A stretch of 64,000 nucleotides of DNA, taken from NCBI RefSeq assembly GCF_011045125.1, contig NZ_JAAKZF010000012.1, forward strand, positions 54,143-118,142, in the 5' to 3' direction. The notes under the pieces were generated by a model. It saw only the letters and a program-made list of their open reading frames with translations, was not told the origin of the DNA and ran no database searches. Of this stretch, positions 18,592 to 28,213 are shown piece by piece. The position numbers and the translations under genes were made by a program. Each line of letters begins with the position of its first letter. The stretch's first letter is position 1. Source of the stretch: Allomesorhizobium camelthorni. Lineage in GTDB: Bacteria > Pseudomonadota > Alphaproteobacteria > Rhizobiales > Rhizobiaceae.

Positions 18592-19788
18592 ATGGCCGGT
18601 TTCAGGACGCTCGACGACATTGGCAATGCGAGGGGCAAGCGCGTGCTGGTCCGCGTCGATTTGAACGTGCCGGTCGCGGACGGCAAGATCAGCGACTTCA
18701 CCCGCATCGAACGAATCATCCCCACGCTAACCGAACTGTCCGACAAGGGCGCCAAGGTCATCCTGCTGGCGCATTTCGGCCGGCCGAAGGACGGCCCCGA
18801 TCCGGTCTTCTCGCTCGATCCGGTGGCGAACGCCGTGTCTGCGATGATCGGACGGCCGGTCGCCTTCGCGGCCGACTGCATCGGCAATGAAGCGGCGGAC
18901 GCCGTCTCTACCATGAAGGACGGCGACATCCTGCTCCTGGAAAACACCCGCTTCCACAAGGGCGAGGAGAAGAACGACCCCGACTTCACCAAGGCCCTCG
19001 CCGCCAATGGCGACATCTATGTCAACGATGCCTTCTCTGCAGCCCACCGTGCGCACGCCTCGACCGAAGGGCTCGCCCATCTGCTGCCGGCCTATGCCGG
19101 ACGCACCATGGAGGCGGAACTGCAGGCGCTGGAAAAAGGCTTGGGCAACCCCGCCCGCCCGGTGGTCGCCATCGTCGGCGGCGCCAAGGTTTCGAGCAAA
19201 CTCGACCTCCTGATGAACCTGGTGAAAAAGGTCGACGCGCTGGTGATCGGCGGCGGCATGGCAAACACCTTCCTCGCCGCCCGCGGCGAAAGCGTCGGCA
19301 AGTCGCTCTGCGAGCACGATCTGGCGGGGACGGCGCGCCAGATCATGATCGAGGCGGCCAGCGCCGGCTGCGCCATTATCCTGCCCTCCGATGGGGTCGT
19401 CGCCCGCGAATTCAAGGCCGGCGCGGCTAACGAGACGGTGGTGATCAACGCTGTGCCCGATGACGCGATGATCCTCGATGTCGGCCCAAAAACGGTCGAG
19501 GCTGTGAACCAGTGGATCGATCGCGCCGCTACCCTGGTGTGGAACGGGCCGCTCGGTGCGTTCGAGATCGAGCCTTTCGACACCGCGACCGTTGCCGCGG
19601 CCAGGCACGCAGCGGAGCGCACCCGCGAGGGCAAGCTCGTCTCTGTGGCCGGCGGAGGCGATACGGTCTCGGCGCTGAACCACGCGGGCGCGGCCGACGA
19701 TTTCACCTATGTTTCCACCGCCGGCGGCGCTTTCCTTGAATGGATGGAGGGCAAGGATCTGCCGGGAGTGGAGGTTCTGAAGGCGTAG
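18592..19788 (+). CDS. pgk: Phosphoglycerate kinase
   Basis: A 398-aa glycolytic kinase that transfers phosphate from 1,3-bisphosphoglycerate to ADP. The N-terminal signature [18 protein letters not shown], the substrate loop HFGRPKDG, the linker [14 protein letters not shown] and the C-terminal ATP site [13 protein letters not shown] and [10 protein letters not shown] are present. ATG 18592 follows a GGTGG ribosome-binding site; an in-frame ATG at 18490 overlaps the antiporter gene and is rejected. Confidence 0.97.
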   Translation: MAGFRTLDDIGNARGKRVLVRVDLNVPVADGKISDFTRIERIIPTLTELSDKGAKVILLAHFGRPKDGPDPVFSLDPVANAVSAMIGRPVAFAADCIGNEAADAVSTMKDGDILLLENTRFHKGEEKNDPDFTKALAANGDIYVNDAFSAAHRAHASTEGLAHLLPAYAGRTMEAELQALEKGLGNPARPVVAIVGGAKVSSKLDLLMNLVKKVDALVIGGGMANTFLAARGESVGKSLCEHDLAGTARQIMIEAASAGCAIILPSDGVVAREFKAGAANETVVINAVPDDAMILDVGPKTVEAVNQWIDRAATLVWNGPLGAFEIEPFDTATVAAARHAAERTREGKLVSVAGGGDTVSALNHAGAADDFTYVSTAGGAFLEWMEGKDLPGVEVLKA

Positions 19789-20006
19789 AGCACTTTGCAG
19801 CCAGGTGGACCGCTTGGCGTCGCACAAATGCGGTCAATAGCCAGACGGGTCGGAGTGTCCCCGAATGCATTCGGCTTCTTCTCGAGGCGGATGAAACACT
19901 TCCACACCGCAAGTGATATCTTTCAATCGATTCAGGTTTTTGCTGGCATTCCATCGCAAAAAATCTTCTGATAATCGCCCGGGCAGACAATCAGGAGAGT
20001 GATGGG

Positions 20007-20897
20007 ATGAACAAGGAAATGGCCGCGCAGGCCGCAAACAAGGACGGCTTCATTGCAGCGCTCGATCAGTCGGGCGGCTCTACACCGAAAGCGCTCAAGC
20101 TTTATGGCGTCGATGAAAGCGCGTGGTCGAATGAAGCGGAGATGTTCGACCTCGTTCACCAGATGCGCACGCGGATCATCAAATCACCTGCCTTCACCGG
20201 CGACAAGGTCATGGGCGCGATCCTGTTCGAGCAGACCATGGATCGCGACATCGACGGCACGCCGACGGCGCAATATCTATGGGATAAGCGCGGCGTGGTG
20301 CCGTTCCTGAAAGTCGACAAGGGGCTGGCGGACGCGAAGGACGGCGTCAGGCTGATGAAGCCCATGCCGGATCTCGACGCGCTCCTGAACCGCGCCGTCG
20401 CGAAGGGAATTTTCGGCACCAAGATGCGGTCGGTGATCGATGCGGCGAACGCGAAAGGCATCGCCGCTGTCGTTGACCAGCAGTTCGAAGTCGCCAAGCA
20501 GATCCTGGCGCACGGCCTCGTCCCGATCATCGAGCCGGAAGTCACGATTTCGATCCCGGACAAGGCGGAAGCGGAGGACATCCTGCTTGAGGAAATCACG
20601 AAGCAGCTCGACGGCGTGCCGGCCGGCAAGCAGATCATGCTGAAGTTGACGCTGCCGACGAAAGCGAACCTCTACAAGCCGCTGATCGACGATCCGCGCG
20701 TTATGCGCGTGGTCGCGCTCTCCGGTGGCTATTCACGCGACGAAGCGAATGAAAAACTCGCGCAGAACAAGGGCATGATCGCGAGCTTTTCGCGCGCATT
20801 GACCGAGGGTCTGTCGGCGGACCAGAGCGATCAACAATTCAACGCCGCGCTGGCTTCGGCGATCGACAGCATTTTCGAAGCATCCCGCGCCAACTGA
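20007..20897 (+). CDS. Fructose-bisphosphate aldolase, class I
   Basis: A 296-aa Schiff-base aldolase that splits fructose 1,6-bisphosphate. The family signature [14 protein letters not shown] near the N-terminus, [26 protein letters not shown] and IIEPEVTI are seen; the catalytic lysine is likely in [15 protein letters not shown]. At under 300 residues it is the short bacterial form, lacking the C-terminal tail of animal enzymes. It follows pgk after 218 bases that contain an apparent repeat remnant; its codons are slightly less GC-rich than those of gap and pgk. A strong ribosome-binding site (CAGGAGAG) precedes the ATG. Confidence 0.93.
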   Translation: MNKEMAAQAANKDGFIAALDQSGGSTPKALKLYGVDESAWSNEAEMFDLVHQMRTRIIKSPAFTGDKVMGAILFEQTMDRDIDGTPTAQYLWDKRGVVPFLKVDKGLADAKDGVRLMKPMPDLDALLNRAVAKGIFGTKMRSVIDAANAKGIAAVVDQQFEVAKQILAHGLVPIIEPEVTISIPDKAEAEDILLEEITKQLDGVPAGKQIMLKLTLPTKANLYKPLIDDPRVMRVVALSGGYSRDEANEKLAQNKGMIASFSRALTEGLSADQSDQQFNAALASAIDSIFEASRAN

Positions 20898-20936
20898 AGG
20901 GCACCCTGCTTCGGCTCAAGGGGAACGACAGCGCCA

Positions 20937-21677
20937 ATGTCGCGGCTCGCCACCCTCCTCACTTGGCTCGCCTTTCCGGTCTATGTCTGGCAGGGGCTCG
21001 GCGTGCGCCGGCGCACGGAGCGCATGTATCCCGCCAAGGGTCCCGTACTGCACGCCATTCCGGGCGACGCGCCTGCGATATCGCTACTGGTGCTCGGCGA
21101 TTCTTCGGCCGCCTCGGTCGGCATCGGCCATTCCGAGAACGGCCTTGCCGCGCAGCTTGCGCTGATCCTGTCGCGGCGGACCGGCCGCGCCGTGCGCTGG
21201 CGCGCGGCGGGCTTCAATTCCGCCACGTCCGGGCAGGTCCGCGATCATGTCCTGCCCAATCTTTCCGCCGACCCCTGGACCCATATCGTGCTGTCCATCG
21301 GCACCAACGACACCAAGAATTTCCATTCCGTGCCGCGCTTCAAGAGGGAGTTCGGTGGTCTTCTCTACGCGCTCCGCGCCAAATGGCCGGAGGCCCGCGT
21401 CGTGTGGTCGCCGGTGGTCGAGTTCACTCGCGTCCCGGCGCTGCCGCCGCTGCTCGGGCGCATACTGGAAATCCGGGCGAGTGCGATCAACCGCATGGGC
21501 GAGCGCCTCTGCCTGGAGCGCGGCGCGGTGCCGGCGGCGCGCCTGCCGATCCTCGATCCTCAGCTTGGGTTTTCGACCGACGGCTTCCACGCCTCGGAAG
21601 CGGGCTACCGCGCCTGGGCCGAGCATCTGGCCGACCTCGTGCTCGGCGAAGTTGACGATTCAGTTAAAGCCGCATGA
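20937..21677 (+). CDS. SGNH/GDSL hydrolase family protein
   Basis: A 246-aa esterase-like protein. Block I is LLVLGDSSAASVGIG (nucleophile serine in GDSS), block III is LSIGTNDTKNF, and block V is STDGFHASEAGY carrying the Asp-x-x-His pair, so the catalytic set looks complete. A hydrophobic N-terminus (LATLLTWLAFPVYVWQGLGV) could anchor it in the inner membrane. The substrate is unknown; it starts 39 bases after the aldolase gene but has no functional link to it. Its 3' end overlaps a short palindromic repeat. Confidence 0.85.
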   Translation: MSRLATLLTWLAFPVYVWQGLGVRRRTERMYPAKGPVLHAIPGDAPAISLLVLGDSSAASVGIGHSENGLAAQLALILSRRTGRAVRWRAAGFNSATSGQVRDHVLPNLSADPWTHIVLSIGTNDTKNFHSVPRFKREFGGLLYALRAKWPEARVVWSPVVEFTRVPALPPLLGRILEIRASAINRMGERLCLERGAVPAARLPILDPQLGFSTDGFHASEAGYRAWAEHLADLVLGEVDDSVKAA

Positions 21678-21714
21678 TCTTGTCCGAAAGGTCTGCAACT
21701 TTGCGGGATCATGC
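21672..21714. repeat. Short palindromic intergenic repeat
   Basis: GCATGATC (21672-21679) and GATCATGC (21707-21714) are perfect inverted copies around a 27-base centre. This arrangement resembles small mosaic repeats that I recall from rhizobial intergenic regions. It overlaps the last two codons of the SGNH hydrolase gene. Confidence 0.55.
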
Positions 21715-21715
21715 T

Positions 21716-21877
21716 TTACTGCCCGTGACTTAGAAGTACCGTCAGCGAGATCGCTCCCAGCGCGACGACCGCCAGCTTCCAGAAATCACGCCGATGCCGC
21801 AGGCCCGGAAGGCCGAGCGGCTTGATGATCTGGATGACCATCATGGCGACGATAACGAGCGATAGAGCCTTGGACAT
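21716..21877 (-). CDS. Small two-helix membrane protein, 53 aa
   Basis: ATG at 21877 to TAA at 21716 encodes 53 residues beginning MSKALSLVIVAMMVIQIIKP and containing a second hydrophobic stretch (FWKLAVVALGAISLTVLLS), joined by a basic loop GLRHRRD. Both halves look like inner-membrane helices with the loop in the cytoplasm. I know of no function. It stands alone between two repeat elements, convergent with the SGNH hydrolase. Confidence 0.6.
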   Translation of the reverse strand: MSKALSLVIVAMMVIQIIKPLGLPGLRHRRDFWKLAVVALGAISLTVLLSHGQ

Positions 21878-21959
21878 GCGGCCTTTGAGCAGGAACGGCG
21901 CGCGCTGTCAAAGCACCGGCTAACCCATTAGTCAGATGGACGCACGGGTCGGCGATTAG

Positions 21960-22108
21960 CTAGGGTGCGTTGAGATTCAGGTCAGGCCGAGCCGAAAATG
22001 GTGGATTTCGAGAACCGGAGCGGAGCGTACATTTGGGTACGTGAGCACCGGAAGCGCAGAAAGCCGCCATTTGCAGGCCGGCATCACCTGAATATCAACA
22101 TACCCTAG
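21960..22108. repeat. 149-bp palindromic repeat element (REP/RIME-like)
   Basis: Imperfect terminal inverted repeats (left arm 21960-21982, right arm 22086-22108; about 20 of 23 positions match) bracket a nested hairpin: AAATGGTGGATTTC near 21996 pairs with GAAAGCCGCCATTT near 22058, and GCGTAC/GTACGT forms the tip. It has no reading frame, so it is a non-autonomous repeat. It ends 13 bases before the prpE start and overlaps any promoter of that gene. Confidence 0.7.
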
Positions 22109-22121
22109 GGAGGGCGGCGGC

Positions 22122-24029
22122 ATGGCTTCGCGCTATCACGAAGTTTACGACAACTGGAAGCGCGACCCCGAAGGCTTTTGGGCCGAAGCCGCGCGCGAGA
22201 TCGACTGGTTCAAGCCGTGGGACGCGGTCTTCGATCCGAAGTCCGGCCCATACGGACGCTGGTTTCCCGGCGCCGAGTGCAACACCTGCCACAATGCGGT
22301 CGACCGCCATGCTGACGGCGAAAGGGCCGGGCAGCTCGCTCTCGTCCACGACAGCGCCTATTCGGGCGAGCGCAGAAAATTCACCTATGCCGAGCTCAAG
22401 GCGGAAGTGGTTGCGCTGGCGGCGGTGCTGAAGGACCGCGGCTTCGAAAAGGGCGACCGCGTCATCATCTATATGCCGATGGTTCCGGAGGCGGTGTTCG
22501 CCATGCTCGCCTGCGCCCGTATCGGCGCGATCCACTCCGTCGTCTTCGGCGGCTTCGCCGCCAAGGAGCTGGCGACCCGCATCGACGACGCTACGCCGAA
22601 GCTGATCATCTCGGCTTCCTGCGGTATCGAGCCGGGGCGGGTCATCGCCTACAAACCGCTGCTCGACCAGGCGATCGAATTCGCCCGCCACAAGCCCGAG
22701 GGCTGCATCATCCTGCAGCGCCCGCAGCTGACCTGCGAACTGACCCCCGGCCGCGACATGGGCTATGCGGAAAGCGTGGCCGCCACCAAGGCTGCGGCGC
22801 GAAAAGTGCCTTGCGTTCCGGTCCTCGCCACCGACCCGCTCTACATCCTCTACACCTCCGGCACCACCGGCCAGCCAAAGGGCGTGGTGCGCGACAATGG
22901 CGGCCATATGGTCGCGCTGAAATGGTCGATGGAAAACGAGTTCGGCGTGAAGCCGGGCGAGACATTCTGGGCGGCCTCCGATGTCGGCTGGGTAGTCGGG
23001 CACTCCTACATCGTCTATGCGCCGCTGCTCGCCGGCTGCACGACCATTCTATATGAGGGCAAGCCGGTCGGCACACCCGATGCCGGCGCGTTCTGGCGGG
23101 TGATATCCGAGCACGGCGCGGTCGCGCTATTCACTGCGCCGACCGCCTTCCGCGCCATCAAGGGCCAGGATCCGAAGGGCGAGTTCGTGCCGAACTACGA
23201 TCTGTCGAAGTTCCGCACCTTGTTCCTCGCTGGCGAGCGCGCCGACCCCGAGACGGTCAAATGGGCCGAGCAGAAGCTCGGCGTGCCGGTGATCGACCAT
23301 TGGTGGCAGACCGAGACCGGCGGGCCGATCAGCCAGAACCCGGTCGGGCTGGGGCAGCTTCCGGTCAAATACGGCTCGCCCGGCGTACCGATGCCCGGCT
23401 ACGACGTGCGGATTCTCGACGATGCCGGCCACGCAGTTCCCCGCGGAACGCTCGGCAATGTGGTGATCAAGCTACCGCTGCCGCCCGGCTGCCTGCCGAC
23501 GCTTTGGAACGCCGACCGGCGCTTCCACGATGCCTATCTCGCCGAGTTTCCCGGCTTCTACAAAACCGCCGATGCCGGCTATATCGACGGGGACGGCTAC
23601 CTCTTCATCATGGCGCGCACCGACGACATCATCAATGTCGCAGGACACCGTCTGTCGACCGGAGCCATGGAGGAGGTGCTGGCCGAGCATCCGGACGTCG
23701 CCGAATGCGCGGTGTTGGGTATAGCCGACACCATGAAGGGCCAGGTTCCCTGTGGCTTCGTCGTACTTAATTCGGGCGTCGCGCGCGATGCGGCGGTAAT
23801 CGAGAAGGAGATCGTCCAGCTCGTGCGCTATCGCATTGGGCCGGTAGCCGCCTTCAAGACGGTGGTGACCATCAAGCGACTGCCCAAGACGCGCTCTGGC
23901 AAGATCCTGCGCGCGACGATACAGAAGATCGCCGACGGCGAAGCTTGGACCATGCCCGCCACCATCGACGACCCGGCGATCCTCGACGAGATCGCGCAGG
24001 CGCTGAAGGAGAAACGCATCGGAGGATAG
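22122..24029 (+). CDS. prpE: Propionate-CoA ligase (propionyl-CoA synthetase)
   Basis: A 635-aa acyl-adenylate-forming enzyme that activates propionate with ATP and CoA. The AMP-binding motif YTSGTTGQPKGVVRDNGGH, the following SDVGWVVGHSYIVYAPL, the WWQTETGGPI block, RTDDIINVAGHRLSTG and the catalytic lysine region PKTRSGKILR are all present. GGHMVALKWSMEN and the length favour PrpE over acetyl-CoA synthetase, but acetate or another short acid cannot be excluded. The ribosome-binding site GGGAGGGCGG overlaps the flank of the preceding repeat. Confidence 0.88.
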   Translation: MASRYHEVYDNWKRDPEGFWAEAAREIDWFKPWDAVFDPKSGPYGRWFPGAECNTCHNAVDRHADGERAGQLALVHDSAYSGERRKFTYAELKAEVVALAAVLKDRGFEKGDRVIIYMPMVPEAVFAMLACARIGAIHSVVFGGFAAKELATRIDDATPKLIISASCGIEPGRVIAYKPLLDQAIEFARHKPEGCIILQRPQLTCELTPGRDMGYAESVAATKAAARKVPCVPVLATDPLYILYTSGTTGQPKGVVRDNGGHMVALKWSMENEFGVKPGETFWAASDVGWVVGHSYIVYAPLLAGCTTILYEGKPVGTPDAGAFWRVISEHGAVALFTAPTAFRAIKGQDPKGEFVPNYDLSKFRTLFLAGERADPETVKWAEQKLGVPVIDHWWQTETGGPISQNPVGLGQLPVKYGSPGVPMPGYDVRILDDAGHAVPRGTLGNVVIKLPLPPGCLPTLWNADRRFHDAYLAEFPGFYKTADAGYIDGDGYLFIMARTDDIINVAGHRLSTGAMEEVLAEHPDVAECAVLGIADTMKGQVPCGFVVLNSGVARDAAVIEKEIVQLVRYRIGPVAAFKTVVTIKRLPKTRSGKILRATIQKIADGEAWTMPATIDDPAILDEIAQALKEKRIGG

Positions 24030-24074
24030 CGCCAGGCACGCAACTCCCGGACGTTTTCATCTTGCAGTAGCGAC

Positions 24075-24362
24075 TCAGCTAGTAACTCGGAAACCGCGCC
24101 AGACCCAAAGAGCCGTCTTTACTATCGCCACCGCGAACAACCCAAAAATATACAACAAAATTGGCCCAAGGGGGAACAGAAACCAATTATAGTAGAGGCT
24201 CCACCAGAACCAAGTCCAGCCCTCTTCAACACCGGGCGTGTCCCCAAGCACCCCTTGAGTTTCCATTCCATCCGCAAGAAAGTAAACAAGAAGGCCGACA
24301 ACCCAGATCACTGAAGCGATCACCCAAAGGCGAAGGAGGCCGCGCTTCCATCTGATCTGCAT
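24075..24362 (-). CDS. Small membrane protein, 95 aa
   Basis: A Trp-rich protein with two membrane helices (about residues 9-31 and 62-86) joined by an acidic periplasmic loop (ADGMETQGVLGDTPGVEEGWTW). The local base composition is more AT-rich than the flanks, which may mean recent acquisition or weak selection. No family recognised and no clear ribosome-binding site. It converges on prpE. Confidence 0.5.
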   Translation of the reverse strand: MQIRWKRGLLRLWVIASVIWVVGLLVYFLADGMETQGVLGDTPGVEEGWTWFWWSLYYNWFLFPLGPILLYIFGLFAVAIVKTALWVWRGFRVTS

Positions 24363-24558
24363 CGCGTTGGTCCCGCATAGTCGAAATCAGAGTTTAGGTC
24401 CAAAAACCTGTCCTCAGCAAGGAAATAGGAGTTCGGGCGGAGATACGATAACGGTTTAAAATCGCTGAATCTTCAAACTCAGAAACTACCATATTGCGCC
24501 CGCATATCACACGCTCCAAATTGCTCGGGATAGCTGAACAGCGGCGTGAGGCAATCCC

Positions 24559-26205
24559 ATGGTGCGGAACTGGATCGTCAGGTTTTGGCTGTCCTTCTCG
24601 ACGACCGGGCTGCTGCTCGGCACACTGTTCTTTGCCGCGTCGCTGACGCCGACCCTCCTGCCGCGCAACTATCTGACCCAAGGCGTGCTATCGGGATGCA
24701 GCCTGGCCGTCGGCTATGGCATCGGCGTATTCCTGCACTGGCTTTGGCAATATATGGAGCTGCCTGAGCCCAGGGCCCGCATCAGGCGAAACACCAAGCT
24801 CGTCGCCGCACTCGCCTGCGCCGTTGTCGGCATCGTCTTCCTGTGGCGGGCGACGGAATGGCAGAACTCGGTCCGCGGCGTCATGGGAATGGATCCTGTC
24901 GACACCGCCCACCCGCTCGAAGTCGGCCTGATCGCGCTCGCGACCTTCGTCGTCCTCATCGCGCTGGCGCGGCTGTTCCGGCTGACGCTCGTCTACATAT
25001 CCGAAAAGCTCAACAAATTCGTGCCGAGGCGCGTTTCCTATGTCATCGGCAGCACCGTTGCGATCCTGCTGTTCTGGTCGATCGCCGACGGAATCCTTTT
25101 CCGATACGCGCTGCGCGCCGCCGACAGCTCGTTCCGGACGCTCGATGCCCTGTTGGAACCCACGACGCAGCAACCGTCGGACCCGACCAAGACCGGCAGC
25201 GCCGCATCGCTGGTCCGCTGGGACGAACTCGGCAGGAGGGGGCGCGAATTCGTCGCGACAGGACCGACGCGCGCGGAGTTGAGCGCTTTCCTCGGCCGGG
25301 ATGCGCTGGAGCCCGTCCGCGTCTATGTCGGCCTGCAATCGGCCGAAACCCCGCAGGAGCGAGCAAAGCTTGCCCTGGAAGAGCTCAAGCGCACCGGCGG
25401 GTTCGAGCGCTCGGTGCTTCTCGTCATCATGCCGACCGGCACCGGCTGGATCGACCCCGCGGCCATGGACCCGGTGGAGTATCTCCATGGCGGCGACATA
25501 GCCAGCGTCGCCATCCAGTATTCCTACCTCGCAAGCTGGCTGTCGCTGCTGGTCGAACCCGGTTACGGCGGCGAGGCCGCCCGCGCCCTGTTCTCGGAGG
25601 TTTACGGCTACTGGACGACGCTGCCCAAGGACAGCCGCCCTCGCCTCTATCTCTACGGCCTCAGCCTCGGCGCGCTGAGTTCGGAGCTGTCGACCGAACT
25701 GTTCGAGGTGCTCGGCGATCCCTACCATGGCGCGCTTTGGAGCGGCCCGCCATTCCAGAGCAGCGGCTGGCGCTCGATCACCAATCGCCGCAATCCGGGC
25801 TCGCCGGAATGGCTGCCCCGCTTTCGCGACGGCTCCTTCGTTCGCTTCACCAGCCAGCAAAACGCCCTCGGCATTCCTGGCGCCAAGTGGGGGCCGCTGC
25901 GCATCGTATATCTGCAATACGCCAGCGACCCGATCACCTTCTTCGACTACCACTCGCTCTACCGCGAGCCCGACTGGATGAAAGCGCCGCGCGGACCCGA
26001 CGTTTCGCCGGAGCTGCGCTGGTATCCGGTGGTCACCTTTCTGCAGCTCGCGCTCGACATGGCGATGGGCACGACCACGCCCATGGGATACGGCCATGTC
26101 TATGCGCCCGAACACCATGTCGACGCCTGGATGGAAGTGACCGGCGTACAGGGCTGGACGCCTGAGGATGTCGAGCGGCTGAAGGCGACGCTGGCGGTGC
26201 GGTAG
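24559..26205 (+). CDS. Membrane-anchored alpha/beta-hydrolase family protein
   Basis: A 548-aa protein with about five N-terminal membrane helices (residues 8-190: FWLSFSTTGLLLGTLFFAASL, and others) and a soluble C-terminal alpha/beta-hydrolase domain. The nucleophile elbow is LYGLSLGALSSE, and HVYAPEHHVDAW near the end may supply the histidine. The two-part layout matches the paired Pfam families for alpha/beta-hydrolase with N-terminal membrane domain. The substrate is unknown. The 196 bases upstream hold nothing I recognise. Confidence 0.82.
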   Translation: MVRNWIVRFWLSFSTTGLLLGTLFFAASLTPTLLPRNYLTQGVLSGCSLAVGYGIGVFLHWLWQYMELPEPRARIRRNTKLVAALACAVVGIVFLWRATEWQNSVRGVMGMDPVDTAHPLEVGLIALATFVVLIALARLFRLTLVYISEKLNKFVPRRVSYVIGSTVAILLFWSIADGILFRYALRAADSSFRTLDALLEPTTQQPSDPTKTGSAASLVRWDELGRRGREFVATGPTRAELSAFLGRDALEPVRVYVGLQSAETPQERAKLALEELKRTGGFERSVLLVIMPTGTGWIDPAAMDPVEYLHGGDIASVAIQYSYLASWLSLLVEPGYGGEAARALFSEVYGYWTTLPKDSRPRLYLYGLSLGALSSELSTELFEVLGDPYHGALWSGPPFQSSGWRSITNRRNPGSPEWLPRFRDGSFVRFTSQQNALGIPGAKWGPLRIVYLQYASDPITFFDYHSLYREPDWMKAPRGPDVSPELRWYPVVTFLQLALDMAMGTTTPMGYGHVYAPEHHVDAWMEVTGVQGWTPEDVERLKATLAVR

Positions 26206-26380
26206 CGAACGCCGTCGCAACCTGCAATTTTATTCCGCTGACCGGCCTGTCCTGAGAACGGCGTTCCGCAAGCGGCGGAACTCCTCGAAGCCCCGGCCTT
26301 GTTCGCCGCCGCCGCTGTCCTAGATTGCAGCGTCATCTCCCCGCGGCGAAGAATCCCCGCAAGACCAACGGAAAACGCAC

Positions 26381-27154
26381 ATGAACTGGCTCAAATCGCT
26401 CATCGTCGCAAGCGCCATCCAGGCGCTCGCCATCCTGCCCGGCAATGCCGGCGCCAATCTCGACGCCATCAAGGCCGCCGGCGTCCTCAAGATCGGCACC
26501 GAGGGCACCTATGCCCCGTTCACCTATCATGACCAGAGCGGCAAGCTGGTCGGCTTCGACGTGGAGATCGGCGAGGAGATCGCCAAGCGGCTCGGCGTGA
26601 AGGCTGAATTCCTCGAAGGCAAATGGGACGGCCTCATCGCCGGCCTTGATGCCAACCGCTACGATGCAGTCATCAACCAGGTCGGCATCACCGAGGAGCG
26701 CAAGGCGAAATACGACTTCTCCGACCCTTATATCGCCTCCAAGGCCGCGCTGATCGTCCGCGAGGACAATGCCGAGATCAAAGGTTTTGCCGACCTCACC
26801 GGCAAGAGGGCGGCGCAGTCGCTGACCAGCAATTACGGAAAGATAGCGGAACAAGCGGGCGCCGAGCTCATCGGCACTGATGGCTTCGACCAGTCGATCG
26901 CGCTCGTCGTACAGGGCCGCGCCGACGCCACCATTAACGACAGCCTGTCCTTCCTCGACTTCAAGAAGAAGCAGCCCAATGCGCCGGTGAAGATCGCCGC
27001 GACAGAGGACGAGGCGGCCTATTCGGGCGTCATCGTCCGCAAGGGCGATCCCGAACTCGTGGCCGCGATCAACGAGGCTCTCAAAGCCATGAAGGCTGAC
27101 GGCACGTACCAGAAGATTGCCGAGAAGTATTTCGGCCAGGACGTTTCGCAGTAA
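26381..27154 (+). CDS. Amino-acid ABC transporter, substrate-binding protein (cystine-type)
   Basis: A 257-aa family 3 solute-binding protein. A signal peptide ends near GNAGA, followed by the standard opening VLKIGTEGTYAPFTYHDQSGKLVGFDVEIGEEIAKRLG. DFSDPYIASKAALIVRE and the C-terminal YQKIAEKYFGQDVSQ resemble cystine/polar amino-acid binders such as FliY. The ligand cannot be fixed from sequence. Its permease and ATPase partners follow only after 378 bases containing a large inverted repeat. Confidence 0.9.
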   Translation: MNWLKSLIVASAIQALAILPGNAGANLDAIKAAGVLKIGTEGTYAPFTYHDQSGKLVGFDVEIGEEIAKRLGVKAEFLEGKWDGLIAGLDANRYDAVINQVGITEERKAKYDFSDPYIASKAALIVREDNAEIKGFADLTGKRAAQSLTSNYGKIAEQAGAELIGTDGFDQSIALVVQGRADATINDSLSFLDFKKKQPNAPVKIAATEDEAAYSGVIVRKGDPELVAAINEALKAMKADGTYQKIAEKYFGQDVSQ

Positions 27155-27261
27155 GGTTCGGGTCTGCCAGGCGGCCCTCTTCCCGTGCGGTGTCATGAAC
27201 TCTGAGCGTGCTGCTTATCGGCATCTGCACCGAGGGAAGAGTGCATTGATTGGCGCCGTGC

Positions 27262-27425
27262 TCGTCATTCCGGGGCCGCGGAGCGGAACCCGGAATCCAG
27301 AGCGTCGGCCCTGAAGGAACGAGATGCATCCGATGCGATCGGAACGAGATCGGACGCTTTCGGACAACTGGACGAGGACCAGCGTGCTGGATTCCGGGTT
27401 CCGCTCCGCGGCCCCGGAATGACGA
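27262..27425. repeat. Long perfect inverted repeat inside an ABC operon
   Basis: A 39-base arm at 27262-27300 (starting TCGTCATTCCGGGGCCG) is repeated exactly in inverse at 27387-27425, with an 86-base centre that repeats GGAACGAGAT. It lies in the 378-base space between the binding-protein and permease genes. The form matches the GC-rich palindromic repeats scattered through Rhizobiales genomes. Nothing else was found in this gap. Confidence 0.8.
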
Positions 27426-27532
27426 TGACCTGAGATGAAGTTGTGAAAGACAATGCCACCCGCATCTGCGTTTTGCCGGCTCGCCTGCTAGGCTGACGGC
27501 GTTTCAGTTTCAAAGACCGACGGGAGCCCCCC

Positions 27533-28213
27533 TTGCCGCACTGGCTGCAATTGATGCTCGATTCGCTCGGCCCGCTTCTGTGGGCCGGTCTTATTTTCAC
27601 CATCCCGCTGACGCTGCTGTCCTTCGTTCTAGGCCTCGGCCTCGGACTGGTCTCTGCGCTCATCCGCCTGTTCGGGCCGAGACCACTGGCGGCAGTCGTT
27701 CGCTTCTATGTCTGGATCATCCGAGGCACGCCGCTGCTGGTCCAGCTTTTCCTCATCTTCTACGGCCTGCCCTCGATCGGCATCGTGCTCGATGCATTCC
27801 CGGCCGCGCTCATCGGCTTCACCTTGAACATCGGCGCCTACACTTCCGAGATCATCCGCGCGGCGATCTCGTCGGTCGCGAAGGGTCAGTGGGAGGCGTC
27901 CTTCTCGATCGGCATGTCGTGGGGCCAGACCATGCGCCGCACCATCCTGCCGCAGGCCGCCCGCGTCGCCGTTCCGCCGCTGTCGAACACCTTCATCTCG
28001 CTGGTCAAGGATACCTCGCTCGCCGCCGCCATCACCGTGCCCGAACTGTTCCAGGCGGCCCAGCGCATCGTCGCAACCACCTACGAGCCGCTGATCCTCT
28101 ACGTCCAGGCGGCGATCATCTATCTCGCCATCAGCTCGGTGCTTTCGGCGTTGCAGGCGCGGCTGGAGGTACGTCTCGGCCGCTATGGCGGCTTCATGGA
28201 GGCGCGCTCGTGA
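27533..28213 (+). CDS. Amino-acid ABC transporter permease (HisM/GlnP type)
   Basis: A 226-aa inner-membrane permease with five predicted helices. The polar amino-acid permease signature RFYVWIIRGTPLLVQLFLIFYGLP and the EAA loop KGQWEASFSIGMSWGQTMRRTILPQAARVAVPPLSN are present. The start appears to be TTG at 27533, seven bases after GGGAG; ATG at 27554 is the alternative. It overlaps the ATPase gene at its stop. Confidence 0.9.
   Translation: MPHWLQLMLDSLGPLLWAGLIFTIPLTLLSFVLGLGLGLVSALIRLFGPRPLAAVVRFYVWIIRGTPLLVQLFLIFYGLPSIGIVLDAFPAALIGFTLNIGAYTSEIIRAAISSVAKGQWEASFSIGMSWGQTMRRTILPQAARVAVPPLSNTFISLVKDTSLAAAITVPELFQAAQRIVATTYEPLILYVQAAIIYLAISSVLSALQARLEVRLGRYGGFMEARS

Noticed and set aside
19789..20006. 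Regulatory RNA between pgk and the aldolase gene
   Set aside because: The first 50 bases resemble a degenerate rhizobial repeat and I could not draw a stable, terminator-ended structure.
27262..27425. Insertion sequence ends
   Set aside because: The centre is only 86 bases with no transposase frame and no target duplication is visible; treated as a repeat.
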